A stretch of DNA of 64,000 nucleotides from Flavobacteriales bacterium (GTDB taxonomy: Bacteria > Bacteroidota > Bacteroidia > Flavobacteriales_F > PHOS-HE28): assembly GCA_016718655.1 (NCBI GenBank), contig JADKCV010000004.1:129618-193617 (forward strand), given 5' to 3'. The translations under genes were made by a program, and so were the position numbers. The notes beneath the pieces were generated by a model. The model had not been told where the DNA came from. It did not search any database and worked only from the letters and a program-made list of their open reading frames with translations. Shown here piece after piece: positions 10,509 through 20,262 of this stretch. How positions within the stretch are numbered: the stretch's first letter is position 1; each line of letters begins with the position of its first letter.

Positions 10509-12734
10509 CTACTCTGTCACCCTTAGAAATGTGTTCGGTCTCATATTGGTGGGCACCAGGCCCCCTATGGTGGAGAGCAACGGGTCGCGGTCGTTCTGAA
10601 AGCCAACGTAACGCACCGTACCATCCATGTTCACGTCCTCTTGATGATATCCGTTGATGATATTGGTCGGGACGCTTCCGCCCACCCTGTTCAGGATGGG
10701 GTCCCGGTCATTTCCTGCCCCCATGTACTGCACGCGATCGTTGAAGGAAACATCTCCGGAATGCAGCACTAGGGACGAGCCCTGAGCTTTGCGTGCATCG
10801 CTTCCGCCGAAAACCGGTGTACCTGCGTCGGCAAGGTCGATCGGGCCGTTCAATTCCCCTTCCATGAATGTCGAAGCCTGTGCACTGACCACTCCCATAT
10901 GGTTCCTGTGAAGCACAGCCACATGGTAGTCACCTGCAATGACCGGGAATTTGGGTTGTCCACCATCCAGGTCCACCACATCACCATCGCGCTCCACCAA
11001 GAGGTAGCGAGTGGAGACGGGAATGGAAGGGTCCAACGGGCTACGTAGTTCCACAATGACCCAGTCCACCACCGAATTGTCACCCAAGGCGTCGAAGCGC
11101 TCCGGGGGTGCACTGGTACCCGATGCGTATGACCCTGGGCCGGGATCATAACCCAATGCAGAATAGGGCTCCTGCATGGGAATGAGCCCTAGTGTCCTGA
11201 GGTCGTCATCCATGGTGCCATTACCAGGAGTGAATGGTCCATCCAAGAGCAGGTGAACTTCCAAGGAGACTTGATGGCCGGCGCACTCGCAGCTGTTCAT
11301 ATTGCCGAATGCATCGTTCGTTGTCAATGGATCCCCATCATCACAGGAGGCCAGGGGGAATACCAATGGATCCGTGTCGTCACAATCACCCTCATTGGAG
11401 ACGAAGCCGCCGGGCTGTTGGCAGGAAACAAGCGTTGTTCCGGCATCCCCCCATAGGTCCCCATCGACATCTGCGAACCAGGTGGTGCCAGCTCCGATGA
11501 GCGGGTCGGAGTCATCACAGTCATCGGAGTTCGGAACATGACCCTGAGGGATCGAGCAGGCTACGAGGAACTGGTCCGGATCGCCGAGGCCATCGCCATC
11601 CTGATCGGCGTGATAGGTCGTACTCGTGCATGGGGTCAGACCTACGAGCGTGTAGTTGGCGGACTGGCCTTCCGGTTGATAGGATCCACCGAGTATCCAA
11701 GAACCCGGGATCGGTTCAACATGATTGGTCGTTCCGAGCAGCATGGGCATCAGAGGGCCCTCGACACCGGTGGTGGCATCGAACATGGCGATACAGGAAC
11801 GTTGGACCGAATTGATCACCGCCGATTCTCCGCAAAGCAGGATGCCCCCAGGGCTTGCGACCATGCCTTTCGGATAGGCGACCACGAACGGAGGCGACCA
11901 GGACAGAAGTTGAGGCGCAGGTAGTTGGACCCGGGCGAAGAAGTTCTGTGCGGTGCCCAGGATCTCGGTGAATCCACCCAGGAAGTAGAGCGAACCATTG
12001 GCCACCAGGGTGCGCAACAAATACCCGTCCATACCCAGGTTGAAGGCGGAAACGTCACCACTGAGCCCATCGACCTCAGCAAACCCGACACGTTGCACTC
12101 CGTTCACCGTAGCGAACTCTCCGGAAAGGATGATGGCGTCACCATTGATATCCATATCATAAACACGTGGTTCATCGAAGTATCCGAGCACCGGCGCCCA
12201 CGGTGTCAGTGCACCGGTGGCACCATCAAAGCAAGCTATGCTCGTCCGTGGTTGGCCATTCACAAGGTCGAATGGTCCACCCACGTAAAGCCGACCTCCA
12301 TTTGCGATCATGGTCACAATAGGCAAGAACCCTTGGAAATTGATGGCAGGTGCCCAGTTCGCGACGGATCCCGTGGAACCGTCGATCGCGGCAAGACCGA
12401 TCCTGGATGCGCCATTCACTGTGGTGAACGACCCCGTGACGACCACGGAATCACCCAACGCCAGCATGGTGTAGATCAGGTCGTTCACCTCAGGAGCCCA
12501 GCTCGTCACGGTCCGAGTGGCTACATCGATCGCCGCGAGATTCTGCCGTGGCTGGCCAGCCACTTCAGTGAACAGCCCTCCCACGTAGAGCGTCTCCCCT
12601 GAAGGGTCGAGACTGGTCGTATAGACCACCCCGTTGGGTTGTGGCCAGCTGAGATCGAGCGTATGGTCCTGGGCGCGAACGAATGGGAAGAATAGAACGA
12701 ACCCGAAGATGGAGAGGGACAGATTGCGTAGCAT
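10509..12734 (-). CDS. Secreted propeller protein with MopE-type metal-binding motifs
   Basis: 741 residues with a signal peptide ending VRAQ (~22). Residues ~25-370 hold repeats of the form LYVGGxFxxVxGxPR, a beta-propeller seen in many secreted Bacteroidota proteins. Residues ~375-480 carry two MopE-like motifs (DQDGDGLGDP ... DCDDSDP and DVDGDLWGDA ... DCDDTDP), which bind metal in characterised relatives. The C-terminal ~80 residues hold two dockerin-like asparagine/aspartate segments (NDRDPILNRVGG, NDRDPLLSTIGG). There is no classical T9SS sorting domain. Function is unknown; extracellular location is well supported. Confidence 0.75.
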   Translation of the reverse strand: MLRNLSLSIFGFVLFFPFVRAQDHTLDLSWPQPNGVVYTTSLDPSGETLYVGGLFTEVAGQPRQNLAAIDVATRTVTSWAPEVNDLIYTMLALGDSVVVTGSFTTVNGASRIGLAAIDGSTGSVANWAPAINFQGFLPIVTMIANGGRLYVGGPFDLVNGQPRTSIACFDGATGALTPWAPVLGYFDEPRVYDMDINGDAIILSGEFATVNGVQRVGFAEVDGLSGDVSAFNLGMDGYLLRTLVANGSLYFLGGFTEILGTAQNFFARVQLPAPQLLSWSPPFVVAYPKGMVASPGGILLCGESAVINSVQRSCIAMFDATTGVEGPLMPMLLGTTNHVEPIPGSWILGGSYQPEGQSANYTLVGLTPCTSTTYHADQDGDGLGDPDQFLVACSIPQGHVPNSDDCDDSDPLIGAGTTWFADVDGDLWGDAGTTLVSCQQPGGFVSNEGDCDDTDPLVFPLASCDDGDPLTTNDAFGNMNSCECAGHQVSLEVHLLLDGPFTPGNGTMDDDLRTLGLIPMQEPYSALGYDPGPGSYASGTSAPPERFDALGDNSVVDWVIVELRSPLDPSIPVSTRYLLVERDGDVVDLDGGQPKFPVIAGDYHVAVLHRNHMGVVSAQASTFMEGELNGPIDLADAGTPVFGGSDARKAQGSSLVLHSGDVSFNDRVQYMGAGNDRDPILNRVGGSVPTNIINGYHQEDVNMDGTVRYVGFQNDRDPLLSTIGGLVPTNMRPNTFLRVTE

Positions 12735-12772
12735 GGTCTGGAAATGAAGGGTAGGATGAAGGTATCGACTTT

Positions 12773-12792
12773 ATCAACACGACATTGTTGAT
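12773..12792. promoter_or_regulatory. Inverted repeat in the divergent intergenic region
   Basis: A perfect 7-base inverted repeat, ATCAACA and TGTTGAT with a 6-base spacer, lies 39 bases upstream of the MopE-motif gene and on the other side of the S46 peptidase gene. It has the form of an operator, but nothing identifies a regulator. Confidence 0.3.
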
Positions 12793-12923
12793 CCTGATAA
12801 TTCACATCGATGAGTGCCGAATGGTTCCGCTCCCGCGACCCCTGGTCGATCTTCAAGTGCGCATGGGGAGCGGACCCGATCGCCATACTCGGAATGAACG
12901 TACGGCATGTCGGCATGGCCGAG

Positions 12924-12931
12924 TACTTTCG
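12924..12931 (+). promoter_or_regulatory. -7 promoter box of the S46 peptidase gene
   Basis: TACTTTCG matches the Bacteroidota -7 consensus TAnnTTTG at seven of eight positions. It ends only five bases before the ATG at 12937, so the transcript would start at or next to the start codon. Confidence 0.35.
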
Positions 12932-12936
12932 CCCAC

Positions 12937-15147
12937 ATGCGCCATACATCACCTTCCCTTGGTTCCTGCGTTTTCAGTCTTCTTCTGGTCATCCTTTCCC
13001 TGCCGATCAGGGCCCACGAAGGGATGTGGCTTCCCACACTACTGAAGAGCATTGAAGGGGACCTCCAGAGCGCAGGACTGCAACTGTCCGCAGAGGATAT
13101 CTATTCCATCAATCGCAGCAGCTTGAAGGACGCCATTGTTCTGTTCGGCGGAGGGTGCACTGCGGAAGTGATAAGCGGTCAGGGACTCATTCTCACCAAC
13201 CACCATTGTGGGTTCAGTGCGATCACGGACCATAGTACCGTGGAGAACGACCGGTTGAAGAACGGGTTCTGGGCGGCTACCAGGACCGATGAACTTCGTA
13301 ACCCGGGACTTACCGCCACCTTCGTGATCCGCATGGAGGATGTGACCGATCGTATCCTGCCACAGTTGGCCATAGGTTTGACGGAACCACAGCGCCGGGA
13401 GGCGGTTGCCAAACTGGCGGAAGGCTTGACCAAAGCGGCCATCGAGGACACGCATTACAAGGCGGTGGTGCGCCCGTTCAATTATGGCAACAGCTATTAC
13501 CTGATCGTCACCGAGACCTTCAGTGATGTGCGGTTGGTGGGCGCTCCACCCTCGGCCATCGGCAAGTTCGGCGGCGATACCGATAACTGGATGTGGCCGC
13601 GGCACAATGCGGACATGAGCCTGTTCCGCATCTATGCGGGCCCGGACAACAAGCCCGCCGACCCCTCCGATGCCAATGTGCCCTTCACGCCACGCCATGT
13701 GTTGCCCATGAGCCTGGAAGGCCCGGTGCAGGGGGAGTACGCGATGATCTTCGGTTTCCCGGGAAGTACCCAGCGGTACCTGAGTTCCTATGCGGTGAGC
13801 TATGTACTGGAGAAGGCCGACCCCATGCGGGTGGAGATGCGCACAGCCAGCCTCGAAGTGATCGACGCGGCTATGCGTAGCAGCGATATCACCCGCCTGC
13901 AGTACGCCGACAAACAAGCTGGGATCAGCAACGCATGGAAGAAGTGGATCGGCGAGATGCGGGGATTGAAGGAACTGAACACGTTGGAACGCAAACGGGA
14001 GCAAGAGAGCGAGTACCTCGACAAGGCGACCAACGCTGGTCGGCAGGATCTGGTGAACGTTCTACCTGAACTCCAGAACGCTTATTCGGATTACGTACAC
14101 TATGCGACGGCCCGCGACCTGTTCGTGGAGATGGCATACTATGGGCCCGAGGTTCTTCGCTTCGCCGATGGCTTTCAAGAGTTGGTCAGTGAACAGGAAC
14201 GCCTGAATGCGGAGGGCAAGTTGGGCACCCTAACGGCTGAGCGTTTGGCAGCGGCCGAAGGCTATTTCAAGAGTTACGATGAGGAAGTGGACAAACGCGT
14301 GTTCAAGGCCCTGCTACCGATCTACCGCAAGCATGTGCCAGCTGAACTTGCTCCATCGGTCCTACTGGAGATCGATACGCGTTTCAAGGGCGATGGGAAC
14401 GCATGGGTGGATGCGCTCTACGCGCGCAGCGTGTTCACCCGCGAGGCCGATCTGCGCAAGGTCCTCGCCAAACCGGGCAAAGGAGCCATGAAAAAGCTGG
14501 CCAAGGACCCTCTCTACCGGGTCTCCCGAAGTTTCTTCTCCACGTTCCTTGAACAGGTACGACCCCAGCATGCCACCTATGGCGATCGGATCGAAACGGC
14601 GATGCGGGCCTATGTGAAAGGCATGATGGACCTGTATCCTGAACGCACGTTCTGGCCCGATGCCAACAGCACGCTGAGGCTTTCTTATGGCAAAGTGGAG
14701 GGCAGTCGCCCGAGGGATGGCGTCATGTATGAGCACTTCACCACGTTGGATGGTGTACTTGAGAAATACGTTCCCGGCGATGTGGAGTTCGATGTGCCCC
14801 AACGCTTGATCGAACTGAACAAGACCAAGGACTTCGGTCAGTACGGTGTGAATGGCACAATGCCTGTGTGCTTCACTTCCTCCCTGCATACCACCGGTGG
14901 CAACAGTGGCAGCCCGGTGCTCAATGGTAGAGGAGAACTCATCGGACTCAACTTCGATCGAAGCTGGGAAAGCACCATGAGCGACCTTCAATTCGACCCG
15001 GAGAAGTGCCGCAACATCTGCGTGGATGTGCGCTATATCCTCTTCCTGATCGACAAGTACGCAGGGGCCAGGCACTTGATCGAAGAGATGACGCTTGCAC
15101 CGGCGCCTGCTCCGGTCCCTATGATCACTCTTCCGCTGCACCGATGA
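12937..15147 (+). CDS. S46 family dipeptidyl-peptidase (DPP7/DPP11 type)
   Basis: A 736-residue exported serine peptidase that removes dipeptides from oligopeptides taken into the periplasm. The ATG at 12937 is chosen because a signal peptide (hydrophobic stretch to about residue 26) follows. The catalytic histidine is in TNHHCGF (residues 87-93), the aspartate probably in TDNWMWPRHNADMS, and the nucleophile serine in GGNSGSPV near the C-terminus. The S1-pocket segment reads NFDRSWE: arginine where DPP7 enzymes have glycine, the DPP11 pattern that selects acidic residues at P1 (family knowledge, not tested here). The next gene's ATG overlaps its stop. Confidence 0.92.
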   Translation: MRHTSPSLGSCVFSLLLVILSLPIRAHEGMWLPTLLKSIEGDLQSAGLQLSAEDIYSINRSSLKDAIVLFGGGCTAEVISGQGLILTNHHCGFSAITDHSTVENDRLKNGFWAATRTDELRNPGLTATFVIRMEDVTDRILPQLAIGLTEPQRREAVAKLAEGLTKAAIEDTHYKAVVRPFNYGNSYYLIVTETFSDVRLVGAPPSAIGKFGGDTDNWMWPRHNADMSLFRIYAGPDNKPADPSDANVPFTPRHVLPMSLEGPVQGEYAMIFGFPGSTQRYLSSYAVSYVLEKADPMRVEMRTASLEVIDAAMRSSDITRLQYADKQAGISNAWKKWIGEMRGLKELNTLERKREQESEYLDKATNAGRQDLVNVLPELQNAYSDYVHYATARDLFVEMAYYGPEVLRFADGFQELVSEQERLNAEGKLGTLTAERLAAAEGYFKSYDEEVDKRVFKALLPIYRKHVPAELAPSVLLEIDTRFKGDGNAWVDALYARSVFTREADLRKVLAKPGKGAMKKLAKDPLYRVSRSFFSTFLEQVRPQHATYGDRIETAMRAYVKGMMDLYPERTFWPDANSTLRLSYGKVEGSRPRDGVMYEHFTTLDGVLEKYVPGDVEFDVPQRLIELNKTKDFGQYGVNGTMPVCFTSSLHTTGGNSGSPVLNGRGELIGLNFDRSWESTMSDLQFDPEKCRNICVDVRYILFLIDKYAGARHLIEEMTLAPAPAPVPMITLPLHR

Positions 15148-15404
15148 ACGACTGGGTCGAACAGGGGGGAGGTCTTCGCAAACGGTTCGAATTCGCGGAT
15201 TTCAGCGAAGCGTTCGCTTTCATGACACGTGTTGCCTTGATCGCCGAACGCATGGGCCATCATCCCACGTGGACGAATACATACAGCACCGTGGAGATCA
15301 CGCTCTCCACACAAGACGCTGGCAACGTGGTCACTGCGAAGGACCACCTTCTGGCCGTAGCGATCGATGCACTATTGACTGGTCTGAATTCGCTTTGGTG
15401 CTAA
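15144..15404 (+). CDS. 4a-hydroxytetrahydrobiopterin dehydratase (pterin-4a-carbinolamine dehydratase)
   Basis: An 86-residue cytosolic enzyme that dehydrates 4a-carbinolamine to recycle the pterin cofactor of aromatic hydroxylases. The core motif GHHPTW is present, followed by the usual pattern up to KDHLLAVAIDAL. In characterised enzymes the third catalytic residue is the histidine of a THD motif; here that place reads STQDAG, a glutamine. The ATG at 15144 overlaps the S46 peptidase stop as ATGA, so the pair is probably co-transcribed. No aromatic hydroxylase is in view. Confidence 0.85.
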   Translation: MNDWVEQGGGLRKRFEFADFSEAFAFMTRVALIAERMGHHPTWTNTYSTVEITLSTQDAGNVVTAKDHLLAVAIDALLTGLNSLWC

Positions 15405-15408
15405 CGCA

Positions 15409-15442
15409 AATAGGCCCCGACGGTCATCCGTCGAGGCCTATT
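15409..15442. terminator. Bidirectional hairpin terminator
   Basis: A 15-base stem with one mismatch (AATAGGCCCCGACGG against CCGTCGAGGCCTATT) and a 4-base loop. It lies between the convergent ends of the dehydratase and DUF1573 genes. The A-rich left and T-rich right flanks suit termination in both directions. Confidence 0.85.
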
Positions 15443-15460
15443 CCACTGGGATGCGTTCGA

Positions 15461-15970
15461 TCAGACCTTCTGCACGTTGGCCTTGATGCGCAACGTGGTC
15501 TCCTTGGGCTCGGTATTGGCGATCACGGTCACCGTCTTGGTTTGAGCGTTCTCCTGCTTACCGGGCTTGTATTCCACCTCGATCTCTCCGGTGCCACCAG
15601 GAGGGATCGGCGATTTCGGGTAGTTGGGCACGGTGCAACCACAGCTACCGTTAGCGGCTTCGATGATCAGGGGTTCCGTGCCGGTATTGGTGAAGGTGAA
15701 CACCTTCTTGTTCTCGGAATCCTGTTTGATGTTGCCGAAATCATGTTCGAACTCAGCGAACGTGATGGTGGTCTTCGGGGTGTTGTCCACCGCTTCTGCA
15801 GGCTTCGCCATGGGGTCGAAGGTGCTGGGCGTAGCGGCTGGGGTCGATGCGGTGGTATTGGCTGCAACGGCACCCTCGGCGCCCTTTTCCCCACTGAATT
15901 GTTGGATGGCGAGGGCGGCGAGCGCCACAGCGATCACGGCGAGAAGGCCGATCTGGATCTTGTCTTTCAT
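15461..15970 (-). CDS. DUF1573 domain protein, exported
   Basis: 169 residues. A membrane or signal segment covers residues ~5-24, followed by a low-complexity Ala/Thr/Pro linker to ~65. The DUF1573 domain follows (FEHDFGNIKQDSENKKVF ... GSCGCTVPNYPKSPIPPGG), an Ig-like (ASH-type) fold common in periplasmic proteins of Bacteroidota. The SCGC cysteines are typical. Its molecular role is unknown. A promoter box TAATTTCG lies 38 bases upstream, and the gene ends at the shared hairpin terminator. Confidence 0.88.
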   Translation of the reverse strand: MKDKIQIGLLAVIAVALAALAIQQFSGEKGAEGAVAANTTASTPAATPSTFDPMAKPAEAVDNTPKTTITFAEFEHDFGNIKQDSENKKVFTFTNTGTEPLIIEAANGSCGCTVPNYPKSPIPPGGTGEIEVEYKPGKQENAQTKTVTVIANTEPKETTLRIKANVQKV

Positions 15971-16007
15971 GGGTCGTGGGATTGTTCGGGATGTGTGGTT
16001 AGGGTCG

Positions 16008-16015
16008 CGAAATTA
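16008..16015 (-). promoter_or_regulatory. -7 promoter box of the DUF1573 gene
   Basis: Minus-strand TAATTTCG matches TAnnTTTG at seven of eight positions. It sits 37 bases before the ATG at 15970. Confidence 0.35.
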
Positions 16016-16079
16016 GCGTAAGCACGGGACGTGGATGGGGGAGTTAACGAAGCATTAACAGTTGCGTGGAACACCCCTA

Positions 16080-17692
16080 TCAGTGACGGGCCATGCCCAT
16101 ACGCTGGAAGGTATTGTCCTCCAGGACCTCCAACGCCCTTTGAAAACTGCGATCTATCGGGTTTTCAGCATTGATCATTTGCCAATATGCGGATGTATCC
16201 CACAGGTCCCTGGCGATCAGTGCTTTCAAGCGTATGGCGATCAATGACCGGGAACGTTCGATCCCGATAGGGTCCGGTTCCACTTCCTCCTTTGCACCGG
16301 ATGCCACCAATTGGTCCATCAATTCAGCGGTCACTTTATACGAACGGAGGAACACTCCCGGATCGGTGTATTCCTTGAGAAGCGCTTGGCGGTGCTCATC
16401 CACATAGCCCAAGGCGAAGGTGTGGACCCCCTCCGCACCAATTGGCCGAAATACCTGGAACTCTGTGCGGTATCGATCGGGACGAACACGTCCGGCATGA
16501 TCCCGCCACCGCCGTATACCACTCGCCGGTTCATGGTGAAGAACTTCACGGTATCCGCGGCATGAACGCTGTCCACCGTGGTCAATTCACCCTTGACCAA
16601 TCGCTCGCTCTTTTCCCGTTGGTAGGCTTCCACGCCCTCCTCATAGGATTTCTGGATGCTTCGACCCGAGGGGGTGTAATAGCGGGAAACGGTGAGGCGG
16701 ACGGCCGAACCATCCGGAAGCATCACGGGGCGCTGAACAAGTCCTTTCCCGAAGCTCCGGCGTCCCACGATCAATCCGCGGTCCCAATCCTGCACCGCAC
16801 CGCTCACGATCTCACTGGCGCTGGCCGACCCTTCATCCACAAGCACGACCAAACGCCCCTTTTCGAAGCCCCCCTCCTTGGTGGCATAGGTGTCCTCCCG
16901 TGGTGCGTTCCTGCCTTCGGTGTATACCACCAACCGCCGATCACCAAGGAATTCATCGGCCATATCGATGGCAGTGCGGAGATAACCACCGCCATTGCCT
17001 TGCAGGTCAAGAATGAGGTCCTCCATGCCTGAGCCCTTGAGTTCAGCCAGTTTGGTGCGGAACTCCTTCATGGTGGTGGCGCTGAACCGGCTGACCTTGA
17101 TGTAGCCCACCTTGGGCGTGGCCATGTAGGAGGCTTCCACACTATAGATGGGGATCTTGTCGCGCGTGATGACGAATTCCAGCAGTTCAGGTTCGGAACG
17201 TCGCAGGATACCGACCTTCACCTTGGTGCCTTTCTTCCCGCGCAGGCGATCCATCACATCGCTGTTCTTGAAACCCACACCAGCCACCACGGAGTCGCTG
17301 ATGGTCACGATGCGGTCACCAGCCCGGATCCCAAGCCGTTCGGAGGGCCCCCCGGCAATGGCATCGACGACATAAATGGTATCCCTGATAATGTTGAACT
17401 GGACCCCGATGCCATCGAAATTGCCTTTCAGGGGCTCGTTCACCTCCTCCAGTTCCTCCTTCGGAATATAAATGGAGTGTGGATCGAGTTGTTCGAGCAT
17501 GCGCACAATGGCAGCATCCACGAGTTCCTCCTTGTCCACTTCATCCACATACATACGGTCGATGTGGTAGAGTAGGCTCTCGAGCTTGCTGGCTGCTGCA
17601 CCGGACTGGTCCTGGCCCTGGACGTGTCCAAGGGTGGCCAAGGGAACAATCAGTAGAAGGAGACCGGTACGAAGGAGGTGCGGACTAGGCAT
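16080..17692 (-). CDS. S41 family C-terminal processing peptidase (one frameshift)
   Basis: A periplasmic serine protease with a signal peptide (to ~28), a PDZ domain (~85-165, GIGVQFNIIRD ... GIRAGDRIVTI) and an S41 catalytic domain. The serine is in DEGSASASEI and the lysine in RRSFGKGLVQ. The frame breaks in the C run 16427-16431: restoring one base joins the upstream reading to GYVDEHRQALLKEYTD..., which ends at 16080. A homopolymer sequencing error is the simplest cause; if real, the C-terminal ~110 residues are lost while the catalytic domain is intact. I use the ATG at 17692; a longer start would overlap the promoter-like TACTCTTG. Confidence 0.88.
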
Positions 17693-17707
17693 AGTTACAA
17701 TGTAACG

Positions 17708-17715
17708 CAAGAGTA
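17708..17715 (-). promoter_or_regulatory. -7 promoter box of the S41 peptidase gene
   Basis: Minus-strand TACTCTTG matches TAnnTTTG at seven of eight positions and ends 15 bases before the chosen ATG. Its position argues against the longer TTG start at 17710. Confidence 0.3.
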
Positions 17716-17730
17716 GGGGCTGCGGTTGCT

Positions 17731-20157
17731 TCAGGGCGTTAAGTTCTGTTGATCGTCGGCAATTCCGCCAACCTGTGCATCCGGTCCGCCTTGAAGTACG
17801 GTGAAACGTGCGCCAATGGTCCGGCCTTCACCATCGGTCAATGTCACCGTATGGATCCCCGAGGACAGGTCCAAGGCCAACCGGTGGTCGTTCCGGGTGG
17901 ATCCCATCGGTGTGCCGTCCAGGTCCCAGTAAAGGGTTCGATCGGGATAGCGGTGCGTTGCTTGGAGGACCAGTTGGGCTATACGTCCATCGGCCAATCG
18001 CGGCAGGAACAACTGGGTACCATGCTCAGGATAGATGAGTGCGATGGGGTTGGAAGGCTCCTCCTGGATCGATCCTGCATAAGGTGGGACGGGCTTGTGA
18101 CCCGGGTTGCGAAGGCGATAGAAGTGCTCCATGGCCGGGGGCAGTATGAACCACGATACCATCCTACCTGGCTCTTGCTCAGCAACGCGAGCCGTTGCTT
18201 GTTCGTTCACACGGATGCGATGGTGGTACGGACATGTGGGAGTGCGCATGGCCTGGGCAAGGACCTCGAGCGTATCGACTTCCTGGCAATCCGTTCCAGC
18301 ACGGTGCCCACTTGAGGCGCACACGGGTATCGCCATAAGGTCCTCATGGGGTTTGTGGAATGGTCGCCCACTTGGAAGGAGGTCGAAGACATCGAATAGG
18401 ATGGGAGCAGCTGCTCGCGTACCGGTCAGCCCTGGTCTGCCCTCACCGTTGGCGTTACCTACCCAAACCCCGACCGCATGACGGCCATCCATCCCGATCG
18501 CCCAAGCATCGCGGTGCCCGAAGCTGGTTCCTGTCTTCCATGCCACTCCTTTCGGGGCGTCGTAGTATTCCCAGCCCGTTTCGCTCTCAGGACGATGGGT
18601 GAGGAAAAGCGCGTTCAAGGTGTGGTGGACCGCTCCGGCGCCGAACGGAGGGCGTGTGACCGCTCCGGTCTGTGATCGTGGAGGTACATCCATCCAGATC
18701 CTGGGTGGGTGGACGGCAGGCGGAATGATGGGAGTTCCCGTTCGCTCCAAGAGTATACGGGCCATCGATGCATACGCCCCGGTCAATTCCCACAAGGTGC
18801 TCTCAGCGCCTCCGATGATGAGTGCCAGCCCATAGTGATCAGGGCTGCGGTCCAGATGACCCAATCCCATGGCGCGGAGGGTGTTCAACGTCCGGTGGAT
18901 GCCGTGAGCACGTAATGCGCGTACCGCAGGAACATTAAGGGATCGAGCGAGGGCACTGGACGCCGGTACTGCGCCATCGAACCCCTCGCTGAAGTTCCGA
19001 GGGGAGAAACCATCATATTGGGTGGGCAGGTCCGCGACCAATTGATCGGGCATCAGTTCTCCATGCTCCAGCATCGCCGCGTATAGAAAGGTCTTGAGCA
19101 AGCTCCCTGTACTTCGTGGCGCTTGGACCAGGTCCACGTCCTCGGCATGGTCATCCCCTGCGTTCGGCACATTGCCCACATAAGCCAGCACTTCGGCGGT
19201 GGAGATATCCAATACGAGTACCGCTGCATTGTGCACTTCGTTGGCACGTTCGAGCGTGGCATGATCGATCAGCGCACGGGTCACCCGCTCTTGAAGTGCG
19301 GCATCCAGTGTGGTGCGGAGCATGCGACCACCGAGGCCATTCAAATGGGCAAGACCGATCAGATGGGGGGCTTTTCCCGGCATTGGGACAGGAGCCTCGG
19401 GTAGGGGTTCTTCAATAGCCAGTGAATAGGTGGTGCCATCGATATCCCCGGCGAGGTGCAGGCGTTCCAGCAGGCGATCCCGTTTTTTGCGCAAGGCCTC
19501 ACGGCCTTTCCCGGGGTGCATGATCCCCGGAGCGTTGGGAAGCACTGCGAGCGTCGCACATTCGGCCCAACCGAGTTGGTCCGCAGGGCGTCCGAACCAT
19601 CGCCACGCTGCGGCTTCCAAGCCGACCACGTTCCCGCCGAAAGGCGCATGGTCCGCATAGCTACGTATGATCCGATCCTTTGACCACTGGCATTCGATGC
19701 GCAATGCCAATGCCATTTCCCGTAGTTTGTTGCTATACGACCGCGAACGTGAACCCAAGGCCATTCGCGCGAGTTGCATGGTCAGCGTGCTTCCCCCGGA
19801 AACCACGCGCGCGGCCTCTCGGTTCTGCCGCCACGCCCGGTAGAGGGAGGGGAGGTGGATGCCAGGATGGCCCCGGAAGTGCTGGTCCTCGAAGGTGATG
19901 AGGCACCGGGCGAAACGCTCGGGTACCGGACCAGTGGATGACATCCGCCACTGTCCATCGGCTGCGACCATGGCACCCAAGGGTAAGCCAGTACGATCGG
20001 TGACGACGGTGCAAAGTGGGTCATTGAAAAGCGGGGCCATGGGCCACCAACGCGCCCAGGAATAGGTAAGGGTCAGCGCGATCGCGGCCCACCGGAATGC
20101 ACGCGGTATCCGTTGCCAACGAGCGACGGCCCATGCACGGAGGGTTGCGATGCGCAT
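17731..20157 (-). CDS. pbpC: Penicillin-binding protein 1C (glycosyltransferase/transpeptidase)
   Basis: An 808-residue bifunctional peptidoglycan synthase anchored by an N-terminal helix. The GT51 glycosyltransferase domain (~55-225) has the catalytic region TFEDQHFRGHPG and GGSTLTMQLAR. The transpeptidase domain has SxxK as GSLLKTF and KTGTSFGHRDAW. The C-terminal ~95 residues match the PBP1C-specific C-terminal domain. The ATG at 20157 precedes MRIATLRAWAVARWQRIPRA; the family length (~770-810) agrees. The alpha-2-macroglobulin gene typical of pbpC neighbourhoods lies just beyond a convergent serine protease gene. A CACCTTTG box ends four bases before the ATG. Confidence 0.93.
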   Translation of the reverse strand: MRIATLRAWAVARWQRIPRAFRWAAIALTLTYSWARWWPMAPLFNDPLCTVVTDRTGLPLGAMVAADGQWRMSSTGPVPERFARCLITFEDQHFRGHPGIHLPSLYRAWRQNREAARVVSGGSTLTMQLARMALGSRSRSYSNKLREMALALRIECQWSKDRIIRSYADHAPFGGNVVGLEAAAWRWFGRPADQLGWAECATLAVLPNAPGIMHPGKGREALRKKRDRLLERLHLAGDIDGTTYSLAIEEPLPEAPVPMPGKAPHLIGLAHLNGLGGRMLRTTLDAALQERVTRALIDHATLERANEVHNAAVLVLDISTAEVLAYVGNVPNAGDDHAEDVDLVQAPRSTGSLLKTFLYAAMLEHGELMPDQLVADLPTQYDGFSPRNFSEGFDGAVPASSALARSLNVPAVRALRAHGIHRTLNTLRAMGLGHLDRSPDHYGLALIIGGAESTLWELTGAYASMARILLERTGTPIIPPAVHPPRIWMDVPPRSQTGAVTRPPFGAGAVHHTLNALFLTHRPESETGWEYYDAPKGVAWKTGTSFGHRDAWAIGMDGRHAVGVWVGNANGEGRPGLTGTRAAAPILFDVFDLLPSGRPFHKPHEDLMAIPVCASSGHRAGTDCQEVDTLEVLAQAMRTPTCPYHHRIRVNEQATARVAEQEPGRMVSWFILPPAMEHFYRLRNPGHKPVPPYAGSIQEEPSNPIALIYPEHGTQLFLPRLADGRIAQLVLQATHRYPDRTLYWDLDGTPMGSTRNDHRLALDLSSGIHTVTLTDGEGRTIGARFTVLQGGPDAQVGGIADDQQNLTP

Positions 20158-20161
20158 GCTG

Positions 20162-20169
20162 CAAAGGTG
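20162..20169 (-). promoter_or_regulatory. -7 promoter box of pbpC
   Basis: Minus-strand CACCTTTG matches TAnnTTTG at seven of eight positions and ends four bases before the ATG, predicting a leaderless transcript. Confidence 0.35.
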
Positions 20170-20236
20170 AGGGCCAGCGGACCTGCCAAGGCATGTCGGT
20201 TGGACCAGGACCTGGTCAGGGACCCCATGGTTGAGG

Positions 20237-20244
20237 TACTTTTG
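20237..20244 (+). promoter_or_regulatory. -7 promoter box of the T9SS serine protease gene
   Basis: TACTTTTG is a full match to the Bacteroidota consensus TAnnTTTG, 18 bases before the ATG at 20263. No TTG is visible at the usual -33 distance. Confidence 0.45.
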
Positions 20245-20262
20245 ACCACTGACGATACCAGC

